Virus record (IMG/VR): IMGVR_UViG_3300026512_000018
Location: 1 to 49,627 of that record
Reading direction: 5' to 3' (one strand)
DNA: 49,627 nucleotides
Origin: a virus
Position 1 is the stretch's first letter. Every line of letters begins with the position of its first letter. The notes under the pieces were generated by a model. It was not told where the DNA came from and did not search any database. It saw only the letters and a list, made by a program, of their open reading frames with translations. The translations under genes were made by a program, and so were the position numbers. Of the stretch, positions 7,739 through 14,573 are shown in pieces.

Positions 7739-8700
7739 GAGTTTTAAGTTTGTTTGATGGGATAAGTGTCGGTAGAGTAGCCTTACAGCGTGCGGGTATA
7801 AGAATTGACGAATATTATGCAAGCGAAATTGATAAGAACGCAATTGCAGTTGCGAAGTATAATTTTCCTGATACTAAATTTATTGGAGACGTAAGAAATA
7901 TCGATGGTAATAAATTTAAAGGAATTGATTTATTGATTGGAGGTAGTCCTTGTCAAAACTTTTCCTTTATCGGGTTAAAACAAGGAATGATTACAAAAAC
8001 TCAAATAGAAGTAACAACATTAGAGCAATATTTAAAATTAAAAAGTGAAGGTTTTGAATTCGACGGGCAATCGTATCTATTTTGGGAATATGTTAGAATT
8101 TTAAGAGAGGCTCAACCTAAATGGTTTTTATTAGAAAATGTAAGAATGGCAAAAAAATGGAAAAAAGTAATAAGCGATACTTTGGGAGTTAAGCCTGTTA
8201 TGATAAATTCTGCATTAGTCTCCGCACAAAATCGAAGAAGATTATATTGGACAAACATTCCAATTAGCGGATTACCAGAAGATAAAGGAATTATAATCAA
8301 GGATATTTTAGAAGATGAAGTTGATGAAAAGTATTTTATAAACAAACCTTTTAAATACTTACCAGAAAAGCCTGGTTTTATAATTGACCCCTACAATAAA
8401 AGAAATGTGGAAAATGGAAAAGCAACTACATTAAGAACTAATTATAGTAATGGTAACTGCTGGATCAATGAAAGATTTAAAGAGAATTCGGCATCTAATC
8501 TTAGAAAATTAAAAATCAGAAAACTCACACCATTAGAATGTGAAAGGTTACAAACTCTCCCCGATAATTATACGAGATTTGGTAACTTTGATGGAAAAAT
8601 TAAAAAAATCTCTAAAACACAGAGATATAAAATGATAGGAAATGCTTGGACGGCAGATGTTTTAGCGTGGATATTTTCACACTTGACAAAAAAACAATAA
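7735..8700 (+). CDS. C5 cytosine DNA methyltransferase
   Basis: 321-aa modification enzyme that transfers methyl from S-adenosylmethionine to cytosine C5. Motif I LFDGISVGR is at the N-terminus, motif IV GGSPCQ near 69-74 with catalytic Cys73, motif VI ENV at 134-136, motif VIII QNRRR at 165-169, and motif X GNAW near the end. The target-recognition region (~185-265) is short. No partner restriction enzyme is seen, so it probably protects phage DNA from host restriction. Complete; overlaps the upstream nuclease gene by four bases. Confidence 0.93.
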   Translation: MRVLSLFDGISVGRVALQRAGIRIDEYYASEIDKNAIAVAKYNFPDTKFIGDVRNIDGNKFKGIDLLIGGSPCQNFSFIGLKQGMITKTQIEVTTLEQYLKLKSEGFEFDGQSYLFWEYVRILREAQPKWFLLENVRMAKKWKKVISDTLGVKPVMINSALVSAQNRRRLYWTNIPISGLPEDKGIIIKDILEDEVDEKYFINKPFKYLPEKPGFIIDPYNKRNVENGKATTLRTNYSNGNCWINERFKENSASNLRKLKIRKLTPLECERLQTLPDNYTRFGNFDGKIKKISKTQRYKMIGNAWTADVLAWIFSHLTKKQ

Positions 8701-8711
8701 AATATTATAAT
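8683..8711 (+). promoter_or_regulatory. Sigma-A promoter
   Basis: TTGACA at 8683-8688, 17 bases, TATAAT at 8706-8711, overlapping the end of the methyltransferase gene. It drives the HicB-like gene and the genes after it. Confidence 0.85.
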
Positions 8712-8728
8712 ATAATTAGGAGGCGATT

Positions 8729-9025
8729 ATGGGAAACGAAATACGAATACAAACAAAAGATGATGAAATGACGATTATGTTTAAAGATAATATAAATAAC
8801 GAGCAATTAGCAAGAGCGTTTTCTTATTTACCTTATACTTTTGAACTTTTTCCGTTAGATGACGGAACTTGGGGCGTTGAAGTGAAAGAACTTGAAGGCT
8901 GTATGTCTTTTGGTAGAGACCCGAACGAGGCAATTCAAAATATAAAAGATGCCATTGCGGGTTATATAGAAACTCTTTTGGAAGATGGGCGAGATATTCC
9001 TCTTCCAGAAATTATAAAAGAGTAA
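8729..9025 (+). CDS. HicB-like antitoxin-fold protein
   Basis: 98-aa protein with the HicB partial RNase-H fold signature: WGVEVKELEGCMSFGRDPNEAIQ pattern at about 47-70, followed by the helix NIKDAIAGYIE. HicB normally neutralises HicA, but neither neighbour looks like HicA (no small GHxxYxHP-type protein). It lacks an added DNA-binding domain. It may counter host HicA-like toxins or serve another role; that is inference. Confidence 0.75.
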   Translation: MGNEIRIQTKDDEMTIMFKDNINNEQLARAFSYLPYTFELFPLDDGTWGVEVKELEGCMSFGRDPNEAIQNIKDAIAGYIETLLEDGRDIPLPEIIKE

Positions 9026-9036
9026 GGAGGTGAAAA

Positions 9037-9243
9037 ATGAACGATATAAAAATAAAATTTCTAAAAAATGGAGGCTTTGTAATTCAATGGGGTTTTTGCA
9101 CAAAAGTAGTTGAGTCAGATGAGTTTCTTACAGTAGACGAAGAAAGAATTAGCGGAAAAGATTTTGTGAAAGTTTTAAGTGTTGGGCTTGGATATCTAAA
9201 CGATAAATATACGGTCTTCGACGAAGAAGGTGGGCAGGTATGA
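9037..9243 (+). CDS. hypothetical protein, 68 aa
   Basis: Beta-rich small protein after AGGAGGTG; overlaps the next start by four bases. Not HicA, since the characteristic histidine is absent. Function unknown. Confidence 0.55.
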   Translation: MNDIKIKFLKNGGFVIQWGFCTKVVESDEFLTVDEERISGKDFVKVLSVGLGYLNDKYTVFDEEGGQV

Positions 9244-9443
9244 AAGAATTTATTGAGTGGTTATGGAAAAATAATTACTACTTTACGGTTTATAAAGATA
9301 CCATAACAGTTATAACTAATCAAAAAACATTAACATTTGAGTTTATGAAAAATGATGTTTTTATAAAAGAAATTACTAACGACACAGGAAAAATATTTAG
9401 TATAAAAAATAATCTTAATGCATTAAAGGAGGTGTTGATGTGA
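9240..9443 (+). CDS. hypothetical protein, 67 aa
   Basis: Small protein with an N-terminal amphipathic helix followed by strands, coupled to both neighbours. The arrangement (short helix, then YF/TV-rich strands) recurs in the proteins at 4055 and 13566, suggesting a diverged small-protein family within this phage. Function unknown. Confidence 0.5.
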   Translation: MKEFIEWLWKNNYYFTVYKDTITVITNQKTLTFEFMKNDVFIKEITNDTGKIFSIKNNLNALKEVLM

Positions 9444-9787
9444 AATTTTACCTTCCAACAGAAGGAATAATATGCGAGCAAAGCGATGTTGAGGAAATTT
9501 ACTGGAACGGGATAGATTGGAGTGTAGTTATTGGAAATGTTGAGTTTGAAGCATTACCTCTTGATAGTAAGGAGGTATTAGCATTAATTAAAAAAGGAAG
9601 TAATGTTATTTTTGATAAAGACTATGCTGAAAAATTAGCAGAGAAGCATTGGCAATATATTGAGGGAATTTTGAAAAAAGAAGGGACGCCTGAACAGGAA
9701 ATAAATCGTATTGGTTATCATTATAAAACTGCATTTGTTCACGGATACAAACACGCAATCGAGAGGATAAATGAGTTATCGAAGTAA
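9440..9787 (+). CDS. hypothetical protein, 115 aa (GTG start)
   Basis: GTG start overlapping the upstream ATG-TGA, with GGAGGTG eight bases before it. N-terminal half beta-rich, C-terminal half helical (EQEINRIGYHYKTAFVHGYKHAIE). No family recognised. Confidence 0.55.
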   Translation: MKFYLPTEGIICEQSDVEEIYWNGIDWSVVIGNVEFEALPLDSKEVLALIKKGSNVIFDKDYAEKLAEKHWQYIEGILKKEGTPEQEINRIGYHYKTAFVHGYKHAIERINELSK

Positions 9788-10049
9788 AAAGAATAGAGAG
9801 TTTGCAAAAATTAAAAGGAAATATTTAGAGAACCACCCTTATTGTGAGATACATTTACAGTTAGGAATGCAAATTCCCGCTACGGACGTTCATCACATAA
9901 AAGCAAGATGGCACGGAGACAATAGTTCTGAAAATCTTGTTGCGGTTTGTCGACAATGCCATCAAGCAATACACGGGCAATATGGAAGTCTTGAATATCA
10001 GACTAAAATTAAAAGAATACTAAATAAAATAAAGGAGGTAAAAAAATGA
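9771..10049 (+). CDS. HNH endonuclease
   Basis: 92-aa nuclease with the beta-beta-alpha-metal core: DVHHIKARWHGD at about 40-51, NLVAVCRQCHQAIHG at about 56-70, giving the H-N-H triad with a zinc-type CxxC and an upstream HPYC. Small, stand-alone HNH proteins in phages nick or cut DNA and often act in packaging; this one lies in the early block, far from terminase. It could be free-standing and mobile, but no split gene flanks it. Confidence 0.85.
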   Translation: MSYRSKKNREFAKIKRKYLENHPYCEIHLQLGMQIPATDVHHIKARWHGDNSSENLVAVCRQCHQAIHGQYGSLEYQTKIKRILNKIKEVKK

Positions 10050-10252
10050 ATTTAACGATTTTTATTATGGCTAATGATAGCGAAACGGAATATGTTAGTT
10101 TTAATACTCGAAAAAAGGAGGTTAAAATTCGGACAAAAAATTTTATTGAGTGGTATCCTTTCAACGAAGTTCTTGTTGAGTTAGATGATGAAGAGATTTC
10201 GTTAGAAGAATTATTAAAGGAGATAAAAGATGAGTTTAAAAGTTGGAAATAA
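10046..10252 (+). CDS. hypothetical protein, 68 aa
   Basis: Acidic C-terminus (VELDDEEISLEELLKEIKDE), N-terminal strands. Coupled by ATGA overlap to the HNH gene and overlapping the next gene by 23 bases. Function unknown. Confidence 0.55.
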   Translation: MNLTIFIMANDSETEYVSFNTRKKEVKIRTKNFIEWYPFNEVLVELDDEEISLEELLKEIKDEFKSWK

Positions 10253-10544
10253 ATTTTGTAAGGTGTGCGCATTCTATAATGCGACAACTCACGAATGTGA
10301 TTTAAAGCATAACGAATATTGCGGGGGAGAAGATTTCGAGGTAAGCACCTATCGGGTTGTCGTTAATGCTCTTGACCTTGCCTTTTGGTATTATCGTTTC
10401 GGAAATGGTCATAAAAAGCGAATTGGCATAAAGGATATTTATGAATTTTGTCGGTGTGAAGATGACGACTTTTTCAAAATTGAAAATCCAAAAAATTTCT
10501 GCAAAGATTTTTTTAGGGAGATAAAAAAGGGAGGCGAAAAATGA
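10230..10544 (+). CDS. cysteine-rich, probable zinc-binding protein, 104 aa
   Basis: Residues 10-33 contain CKVC, then Cys, then YCGG, a four-cysteine layout that could bind zinc; further Cys residues occur at FCRCED. A GGAGAT site precedes the start. No known family, role unknown. Confidence 0.55.
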   Translation: MSLKVGNKFCKVCAFYNATTHECDLKHNEYCGGEDFEVSTYRVVVNALDLAFWYYRFGNGHKKRIGIKDIYEFCRCEDDDFFKIENPKNFCKDFFREIKKGGEK

Positions 10545-10819
10545 AGGAATTAAGAATTATAGGCGGAACAAGTGAATTAATAATACGAGATAATCCTGAC
10601 GCAGAAATATCTGTCAACGGGAAAAAAATGTCCGTATCACAATTTTTGGAAATTGTTGAAAAAGGATTAAAGGATAAAGAAGATTGTCTATCTGCTTATT
10701 GGAGAGGTTATTGGGAGGGTTATTGGAGAGGTTATAATGATAACAAACCTAACTATTATTGGAGTGAACCTAATGGAACGATTATAATAACAAATGAGAG
10801 CGAAAATGAAACAACTTGA
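10541..10819 (+). CDS. hypothetical protein with YWxG tandem repeat, 92 aa
   Basis: The N-terminal 45 residues form a small beta/helix unit. Residues ~53-65 are YWRGYWEGYWRGY, encoded by three near-identical 12-base units at 10697-10732. Aromatic-glycine repeats of this type suggest recent slippage expansion of a surface loop. Overlaps the upstream stop by four bases. Confidence 0.55.
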   Translation: MKELRIIGGTSELIIRDNPDAEISVNGKKMSVSQFLEIVEKGLKDKEDCLSAYWRGYWEGYWRGYNDNKPNYYWSEPNGTIIITNESENETT

Positions 10820-10994
10820 CTATAAGATTGAAAAAATAGATGATAACAGAGTTCAGATTTGGTTCGGCGATGTGGCTCTTATTGTTCGTGTCCCATTAAA
10901 AAATAACGATAGAGAATTTATAAGAAAGAACTGTTCCGAAAATATAAGTAAAGAAATAATTAGCATTCTTACGAAGGAGGTGAAAAATGGATAA
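10806..10994 (+). CDS. hypothetical protein, 62 aa
   Basis: Small protein; ATG 10806 is preferred over the ATG at 10794 because GAGAGCG lies just before it. Overlaps both neighbours. No recognised motif. Confidence 0.5.
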   Translation: MKQLDYKIEKIDDNRVQIWFGDVALIVRVPLKNNDREFIRKNCSENISKEIISILTKEVKNG

Positions 10995-11169
10995 ATTTGA
11001 AGATATTTATGAGGCGTTAGAGGCTATCAAAAATGGCATAATAAACATCGAAAATGCCAAGAAAATAAGAATGTGGCAACTGTTAGATTTAGCAAAAGAA
11101 CAAATACAAAATGGATACAACTATATCGAAAAACATATAGACAGCAAGGAGGTGAAAAATGATAATTAG
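10987..11169 (+). CDS. hypothetical helical protein, 60 aa
   Basis: Two predicted amphipathic helices (EDIYEALEAIKNGIINIENAKK and QLLDLAKEQIQNGYNYIE). Preceded by AGGAGGTG. Overlaps the next gene. Function unknown. Confidence 0.5.
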   Translation: MDKFEDIYEALEAIKNGIINIENAKKIRMWQLLDLAKEQIQNGYNYIEKHIDSKEVKNDN

Positions 11170-11335
11170 ATTTCTTAACGATAAGGAAATGACCGACTGG
11201 ATTAAAAAACAGAAAAAAGATATAGATATGTTTGTAGATTTTGATGACAACACAATTTATACAGAAGGAGACGCTATTAGAAAGAGAGCGGAACTGTTTA
11301 AGGAAAAATATGAAAATAAGCCCAACAAAAATTAA
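11159..11335 (+). CDS. hypothetical protein, 58 aa
   Basis: Begins after AAGGAGGTG with ATG at 11159 and reads MIIRFLNDKEMTDWIKK. Acidic, alpha/beta composition. It overlaps the Cas4-like gene by 26 bases, which also fixes that gene's start. No family recognised. Confidence 0.55.
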   Translation: MIIRFLNDKEMTDWIKKQKKDIDMFVDFDDNTIYTEGDAIRKRAELFKEKYENKPNKN

Positions 11336-11948
11336 TACATTTAGATGGTGTAAAAGACAGTATTACTATAAATATATTTTAAAATTACCCACTATTCAAA
11401 CTCCTCAAATGGAGCGAGGGGTATATGTTCACGAATTAATGTCGGCATATATTCGCAACGCAGAACTACCTATGCACGAAAATGAATGGATATTGGAGAG
11501 TGGACATCAAATATTTAGTAATATACTAAAAGGCTGGGAAGATTTAGGATTTAAAAATGGAATTTCTGAATTTGAGATTTGGAAACGTGAAGGTGAAGAC
11601 GAGATTGGCGGAATTATTGACTTCTTTAACAATGATGTGATTGTTGATTTTAAGGCGGTTGATAAACTAAAAGAATGGCGAAATCCGATACAATTGTCGA
11701 TTTATCGCTTTGTAATAGGAAGAAGATATAGATATTTTTACTTACAAGCAAATGAAACAAACTATAAAATACTTGAACTTACAAATAGAGATATGGATTT
11801 TTGGGAGATAGAATGGCGAAAAACAATAGATGAAATTAAAGAATATGAAATGAAATACTTTTTAGCAGATATTCCTTTTCCTGCTAAAAGAACAAAGTAT
11901 TGTAAACAATATTGTAGTTTTTATGAGCAATGCAATAAAAAAATATAG
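11310..11948 (+). CDS. Cas4/RecB-like PD-(D/E)XK nuclease with iron-sulfur cysteines
   Basis: 212-aa exonuclease-like protein. The start MKISPTKINTFRWCKRQYYY fits the RecB/Cas4 entry motif, including its first cysteine. The nuclease core is GGIIDFFNNDVIVDFKAV (D...DxK) with a QLSIYRF helix (Q-x3-Y). The end has CKQYCSFYEQC, the other three cysteines of a 4Fe-4S cluster. ATG 11310 has AAGGA at correct spacing; a longer reading adds an N-terminus unlike the family. With the OB-fold protein just downstream and the Sak4-like ATPase upstream, it likely resects DNA ends for recombination. Confidence 0.8.
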   Translation: MKISPTKINTFRWCKRQYYYKYILKLPTIQTPQMERGVYVHELMSAYIRNAELPMHENEWILESGHQIFSNILKGWEDLGFKNGISEFEIWKREGEDEIGGIIDFFNNDVIVDFKAVDKLKEWRNPIQLSIYRFVIGRRYRYFYLQANETNYKILELTNRDMDFWEIEWRKTIDEIKEYEMKYFLADIPFPAKRTKYCKQYCSFYEQCNKKI

Positions 11949-11957
11949 GAGGTGTTT

Positions 11958-12485
11958 ATGATTTATACAGTCAAAGACATTAAAAACGTAGGGCTTACGA
12001 AAAAGGGCGGAAAATTCTCGCAGGTTATTTTGACCGACGGGAAAGACGATTATGCAGTTACAATATTTGATAAAGAGATAATGAAGGGCGATAAAGTTGA
12101 CGGAGTTATGGGAGAATATAACGATAAGTTTAACAATTATAAATTTAAAGTTAATTCTATTCAACGCACCGCTAATAGCGTAAAAGGAACAAGCGATGAT
12201 GAGAGACAATCTAATATTGCTTTTGAGAGTTTTTACGCCTCTACTTGTCAACTGTTTAGCGGTAAAGGAGAAATAGGAAAAGCGATTGCAGTTACGGTTC
12301 AACTTCATCATTACTTGACGACAGGGGAATGGATTATGCTCGCAACTCCCGAACAAATTAAGTCCATTGTGGGTAAGTTCGGCTCATTAGAAATTGCACG
12401 AGGTATAGTTTGGGAAAAATATCATATTCCTTATTTGCATTTACTCACTTATCAGCAAGCACAAGAAGTTCTCTCAGAAGGATAA
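11958..12485 (+). CDS. OB-fold single-stranded-DNA-binding-like protein
   Basis: 175 aa after TAGGAGGTG. Residues 1-70 show an OB-fold pattern (YTVKDIKNVGLTKKGGKFSQVILTD..., then GDKVDGVMGEYNDKFNNYKFKV) like replication and recombination OB proteins. The C-terminal ~100 residues form a helical domain. It follows the Cas4-like nuclease directly, so it may coat or hand over single strands. It is not a canonical SSB with an acidic tail; the call is by pattern. Confidence 0.6.
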   Translation: MIYTVKDIKNVGLTKKGGKFSQVILTDGKDDYAVTIFDKEIMKGDKVDGVMGEYNDKFNNYKFKVNSIQRTANSVKGTSDDERQSNIAFESFYASTCQLFSGKGEIGKAIAVTVQLHHYLTTGEWIMLATPEQIKSIVGKFGSLEIARGIVWEKYHIPYLHLLTYQQAQEVLSEG

Positions 12486-12775
12486 TAGTAAAAGACTTAA
12501 TAAGATTAAACAGATTTTACTCTTTTGGTAGAGGGGTTCTCCCTCTACCAAAGAAGACAATAAGACAGTTATTTAAACTTATTCCTTTTATTAAAAAATA
12601 TTATCCGAAGGCAGAAGATATTAGAGTTGAGAATTTTTTTGACCCAGAAGACGGTATTGAAATATTATCTGTCATTATTTATTCAAGATATGACCCTGAT
12701 AATTTGTTTAATTTAACTTTTGAGGCGGCAAAAAACGGAATTGATATTTTTATAATGACAGGTTTAAGGAGGTAA
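12410..12775 (+). CDS. hypothetical basic protein, start uncertain
   Basis: Open frame of up to 121 codons. Clear coding character begins only after 12485 (DLIRLNRFYSFGRGV...). The only standard start is TTG at 12410, which has no ribosome binding site and lies inside the preceding gene; there is no ATG, GTG or TTG in the part that looks coding. Translation may start at ATA after AGAAGG near 12484 or enter by frameshift. A perfect 12-bp hairpin lies at 12524-12552. Function unknown. Confidence 0.4.
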   Translation: MGKISYSLFAFTHLSASTRSSLRRIIVKDLIRLNRFYSFGRGVLPLPKKTIRQLFKLIPFIKKYYPKAEDIRVENFFDPEDGIEILSVIIYSRYDPDNLFNLTFEAAKNGIDIFIMTGLRR

Positions 12776-12778
12776 ATA

Positions 12779-13234
12779 ATGTTTAGAGTTTGGGACACGA
12801 ATGAAGAAAAAATGTTCTATAACAACTTTGTAGTTTCTTCGACAGGGCAGGCATACTATATTATAAACAGAGATAATGACGAAATTATAGCACAAAAAAT
12901 TAACGGGACCGTTATGAAAAAAACAAACAAGCGAGATAATCAAGGAAAAAGAATATATGTTGGCGATATTCTCGAATGGACAAACTCGCAATATGACTAT
13001 GATATGTTTTGTCCGTTTTCCTTAAACGAAAAAGAGAGAAGAGAGTTCTTTGCGACAAAACATAAGGGGATAGTAAAAGAAAACTCATCATCTTGGTTGA
13101 GATATAAGGTTGATAATTATTCGTTGCAAGAACTGCTTGAATATCACGATAATGTAAAGATAATTGGAAATATTTTTGAAAATCCAGAATTATTAAAGGA
13201 GGTAAAAGATGACAAATATAATCAACAAACTTAA
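12779..13234 (+). CDS. YopX-like protein
   Basis: 151 aa with the YopX layout: FRVWDTNEEKMFY at the start, then a central NKRDNQGKRIYVGDILEW, and NVKIIGNIFENPELL at the end. YopX proteins are common in Gram-positive phages and prophages, form beta-rich oligomers, and have no settled function. Start after AGGAGGT. It overlaps the next gene by 26 bases. Confidence 0.85.
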   Translation: MFRVWDTNEEKMFYNNFVVSSTGQAYYIINRDNDEIIAQKINGTVMKKTNKRDNQGKRIYVGDILEWTNSQYDYDMFCPFSLNEKERREFFATKHKGIVKENSSSWLRYKVDNYSLQELLEYHDNVKIIGNIFENPELLKEVKDDKYNQQT

Positions 13235-13454
13235 AAAAGAATATAAGATTAAAAAAATTCCTGATAGTGAAACACCTGTCCAGCATTGGAAGATAGAGGA
13301 TAAATTTGATATTTTTTATGGTCCTCAATGTGATATATTTGTGATGCAAAAGGGTAAAAAAATTCTTTGTATAGGAAGTTTTGATAACGCTGGTTTAAAA
13401 GATATAAAGGAAATTGTTGAAGAAGGGGAAAAGGAAGTAAACAATGACGATTAA
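13209..13454 (+). CDS. hypothetical protein, 81 aa
   Basis: Lysine-rich, alpha/beta protein preceded by AAGGAGG. No motif recognised. It overlaps the broken small gene at 13444. Confidence 0.55.
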   Translation: MTNIINKLKKEYKIKKIPDSETPVQHWKIEDKFDIFYGPQCDIFVMQKGKKILCIGSFDNAGLKDIKEIVEEGEKEVNNDD

Positions 13455-13569
13455 TAGACAGCAGTTCGGCGAACTCTATGAAATTATCGCTGAGGCGATG
13501 TAAGACAACGACCCGGGGTTAGTTTTGCGGGCTGTATTGGGATATCTAAATATCGAGGTGGAAAAATGA
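13444..13569 (+). pseudogene. Small gene interrupted by an in-frame TAA
   Basis: From ATG 13444 the frame reads 19 codons (MTINRQQFGELYEIIAEAM), then TAA at 13501-13503, then 21 more codons in the same frame (DNDPGLVLRAVLGYLNIEVE...) to TGA at 13567-13569, which overlaps the next ATG exactly as intact neighbours do. The whole would be a 41-residue helical protein. Either a recent nonsense mutation, a readthrough site, or a host that re-reads TAA; the last is unlikely because all neighbours end with TAA. Confidence 0.55.
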
Positions 13570-13847
13570 AAGAAATAATCGATTGGATGTTAGATAAAGG
13601 TTATTGCAAATTTGAAGTTGAATACAATTGTTTGAGATTAGGGGATATGGAAATAATATTCCTTGATAACAAAATAAAAATGTATGATTTTGACGGTTCG
13701 CCTGATGAGGATGAGCCATTTAATTTAACATACAATGATTTAGATTTCATAAAACATACAATAGCGTCAAAATTTGTTTCAGCAGAGGAGGTTAAAAATG
13801 AAGAAGAAGCAGAAGAAAAATACAGAAAACTCAGAGCAACTTTTTAA
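13566..13847 (+). CDS. hypothetical acidic protein, 93 aa
   Basis: Starts after GAGGTGG with an ATGA overlap on the broken gene. N-terminal helix, short strands, then acidic helices. No family recognised. Its end overlaps the next gene by 50 bases. Confidence 0.55.
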   Translation: MKEIIDWMLDKGYCKFEVEYNCLRLGDMEIIFLDNKIKMYDFDGSPDEDEPFNLTYNDLDFIKHTIASKFVSAEEVKNEEEAEEKYRKLRATF

Positions 13848-14076
13848 TGTGTTTTTCCCTCTCTCCGTGGATAAAAACGAAGTTTATCGTTTTGTCGAAC
13901 TTATGCGGAACAGAGGGCACGAATGTGGGATACTTCCGGATAATCCGCTTGTTGTTCAGGTAAGATGTTCCAAAAAGGAACTCAAAGAAGTTTGCGAGTA
14001 TTATCCGGTGCAGAGTATCGATGCGTTAACTAAAACGCAAAATAATTTACACAAAGGAGATAAAAATGAAAGATAA
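13798..14076 (+). CDS. hypothetical basic protein, 92 aa
   Basis: ATG 13798 is chosen because GAGGAGG precedes it; an upstream ATG lacks a site. Lysine-rich start, then an alpha/beta body with FPLSVDKNEVYRFVELMRN. Codons are less AT-rich than in neighbouring genes. Unknown function. Confidence 0.55.
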   Translation: MKKKQKKNTENSEQLFNVFFPLSVDKNEVYRFVELMRNRGHECGILPDNPLVVQVRCSKKELKEVCEYYPVQSIDALTKTQNNLHKGDKNER

Positions 14077-14293
14077 AAAAATTAAAGTTTATGTAATTGC
14101 AAGTCAAACGATACATTATAGAGTAAGGTTAGATTCTGCGGAAGATAGCGATGGCTTTTGCCCTGTACCCGTTGAACTAACCGACGAGGAGTTAGGAGAT
14201 TTCGTAGAAGTTTGGAACGAATGGGAGAGATGGCAAAATATATTGCAAAGAAAGATGGAATCAGTATTAAAAGAGCGTTCTATTGATAAGTAA
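14066..14293 (+). CDS. hypothetical protein, 75 aa
   Basis: N-terminal strand followed by an acidic linker and a long helix (DEELGDFVEVWNEWERWQNILQRKME). Preceded by AAAGGAG. No family recognised. Confidence 0.55.
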   Translation: MKDKKIKVYVIASQTIHYRVRLDSAEDSDGFCPVPVELTDEELGDFVEVWNEWERWQNILQRKMESVLKERSIDK

Positions 14294-14309
14294 AAGCAAG
14301 AGGGCAAAG

Positions 14310-14495
14310 ATGAGTTTAAAGGTTATTCACTATTATATTGCGATTGAGAAAAAAGATAGGGATGAATTGATAGACAGGATTACTTTTTGGGTAGGCAGTA
14401 GAGAAAAAGCCGAAAAGATTATGGACTATATAATTGGTTATTTAGATTTGGATGTAGACGAGTGGGGAGGTAAAGATGATAAACGAAATAATTGA
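14310..14495 (+). CDS. hypothetical protein, 61 aa
   Basis: ATG 14310 follows AGAGGG; the frame is open 27 bases further up but without a site. Alpha/beta, with FWVGSREKAEKIMDYIIGYL. Unknown function. Confidence 0.5.
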   Translation: MSLKVIHYYIAIEKKDRDELIDRITFWVGSREKAEKIMDYIIGYLDLDVDEWGGKDDKRNN

Positions 14496-14547
14496 AGAAT
14501 TAAAAAAAAGTAGAGGTAAACTCTTATTACATCAATTGTATTCTTAA
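14476..14547 (+). CDS. very small protein, 23 aa
   Basis: MINEIIEELKKSRGKLLLHQ.. preceded by GGGGAGG at ideal spacing and overlapping the upstream gene by 20 bases. It could be a real microprotein or a leader for the phosphoesterase gene that follows. Confidence 0.35.
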   Translation: MINEIIEELKKSRGKLLLHQLYS

Positions 14548-14573
14548 AGACGCAAAAGAGAAGAGGAGGTCAA

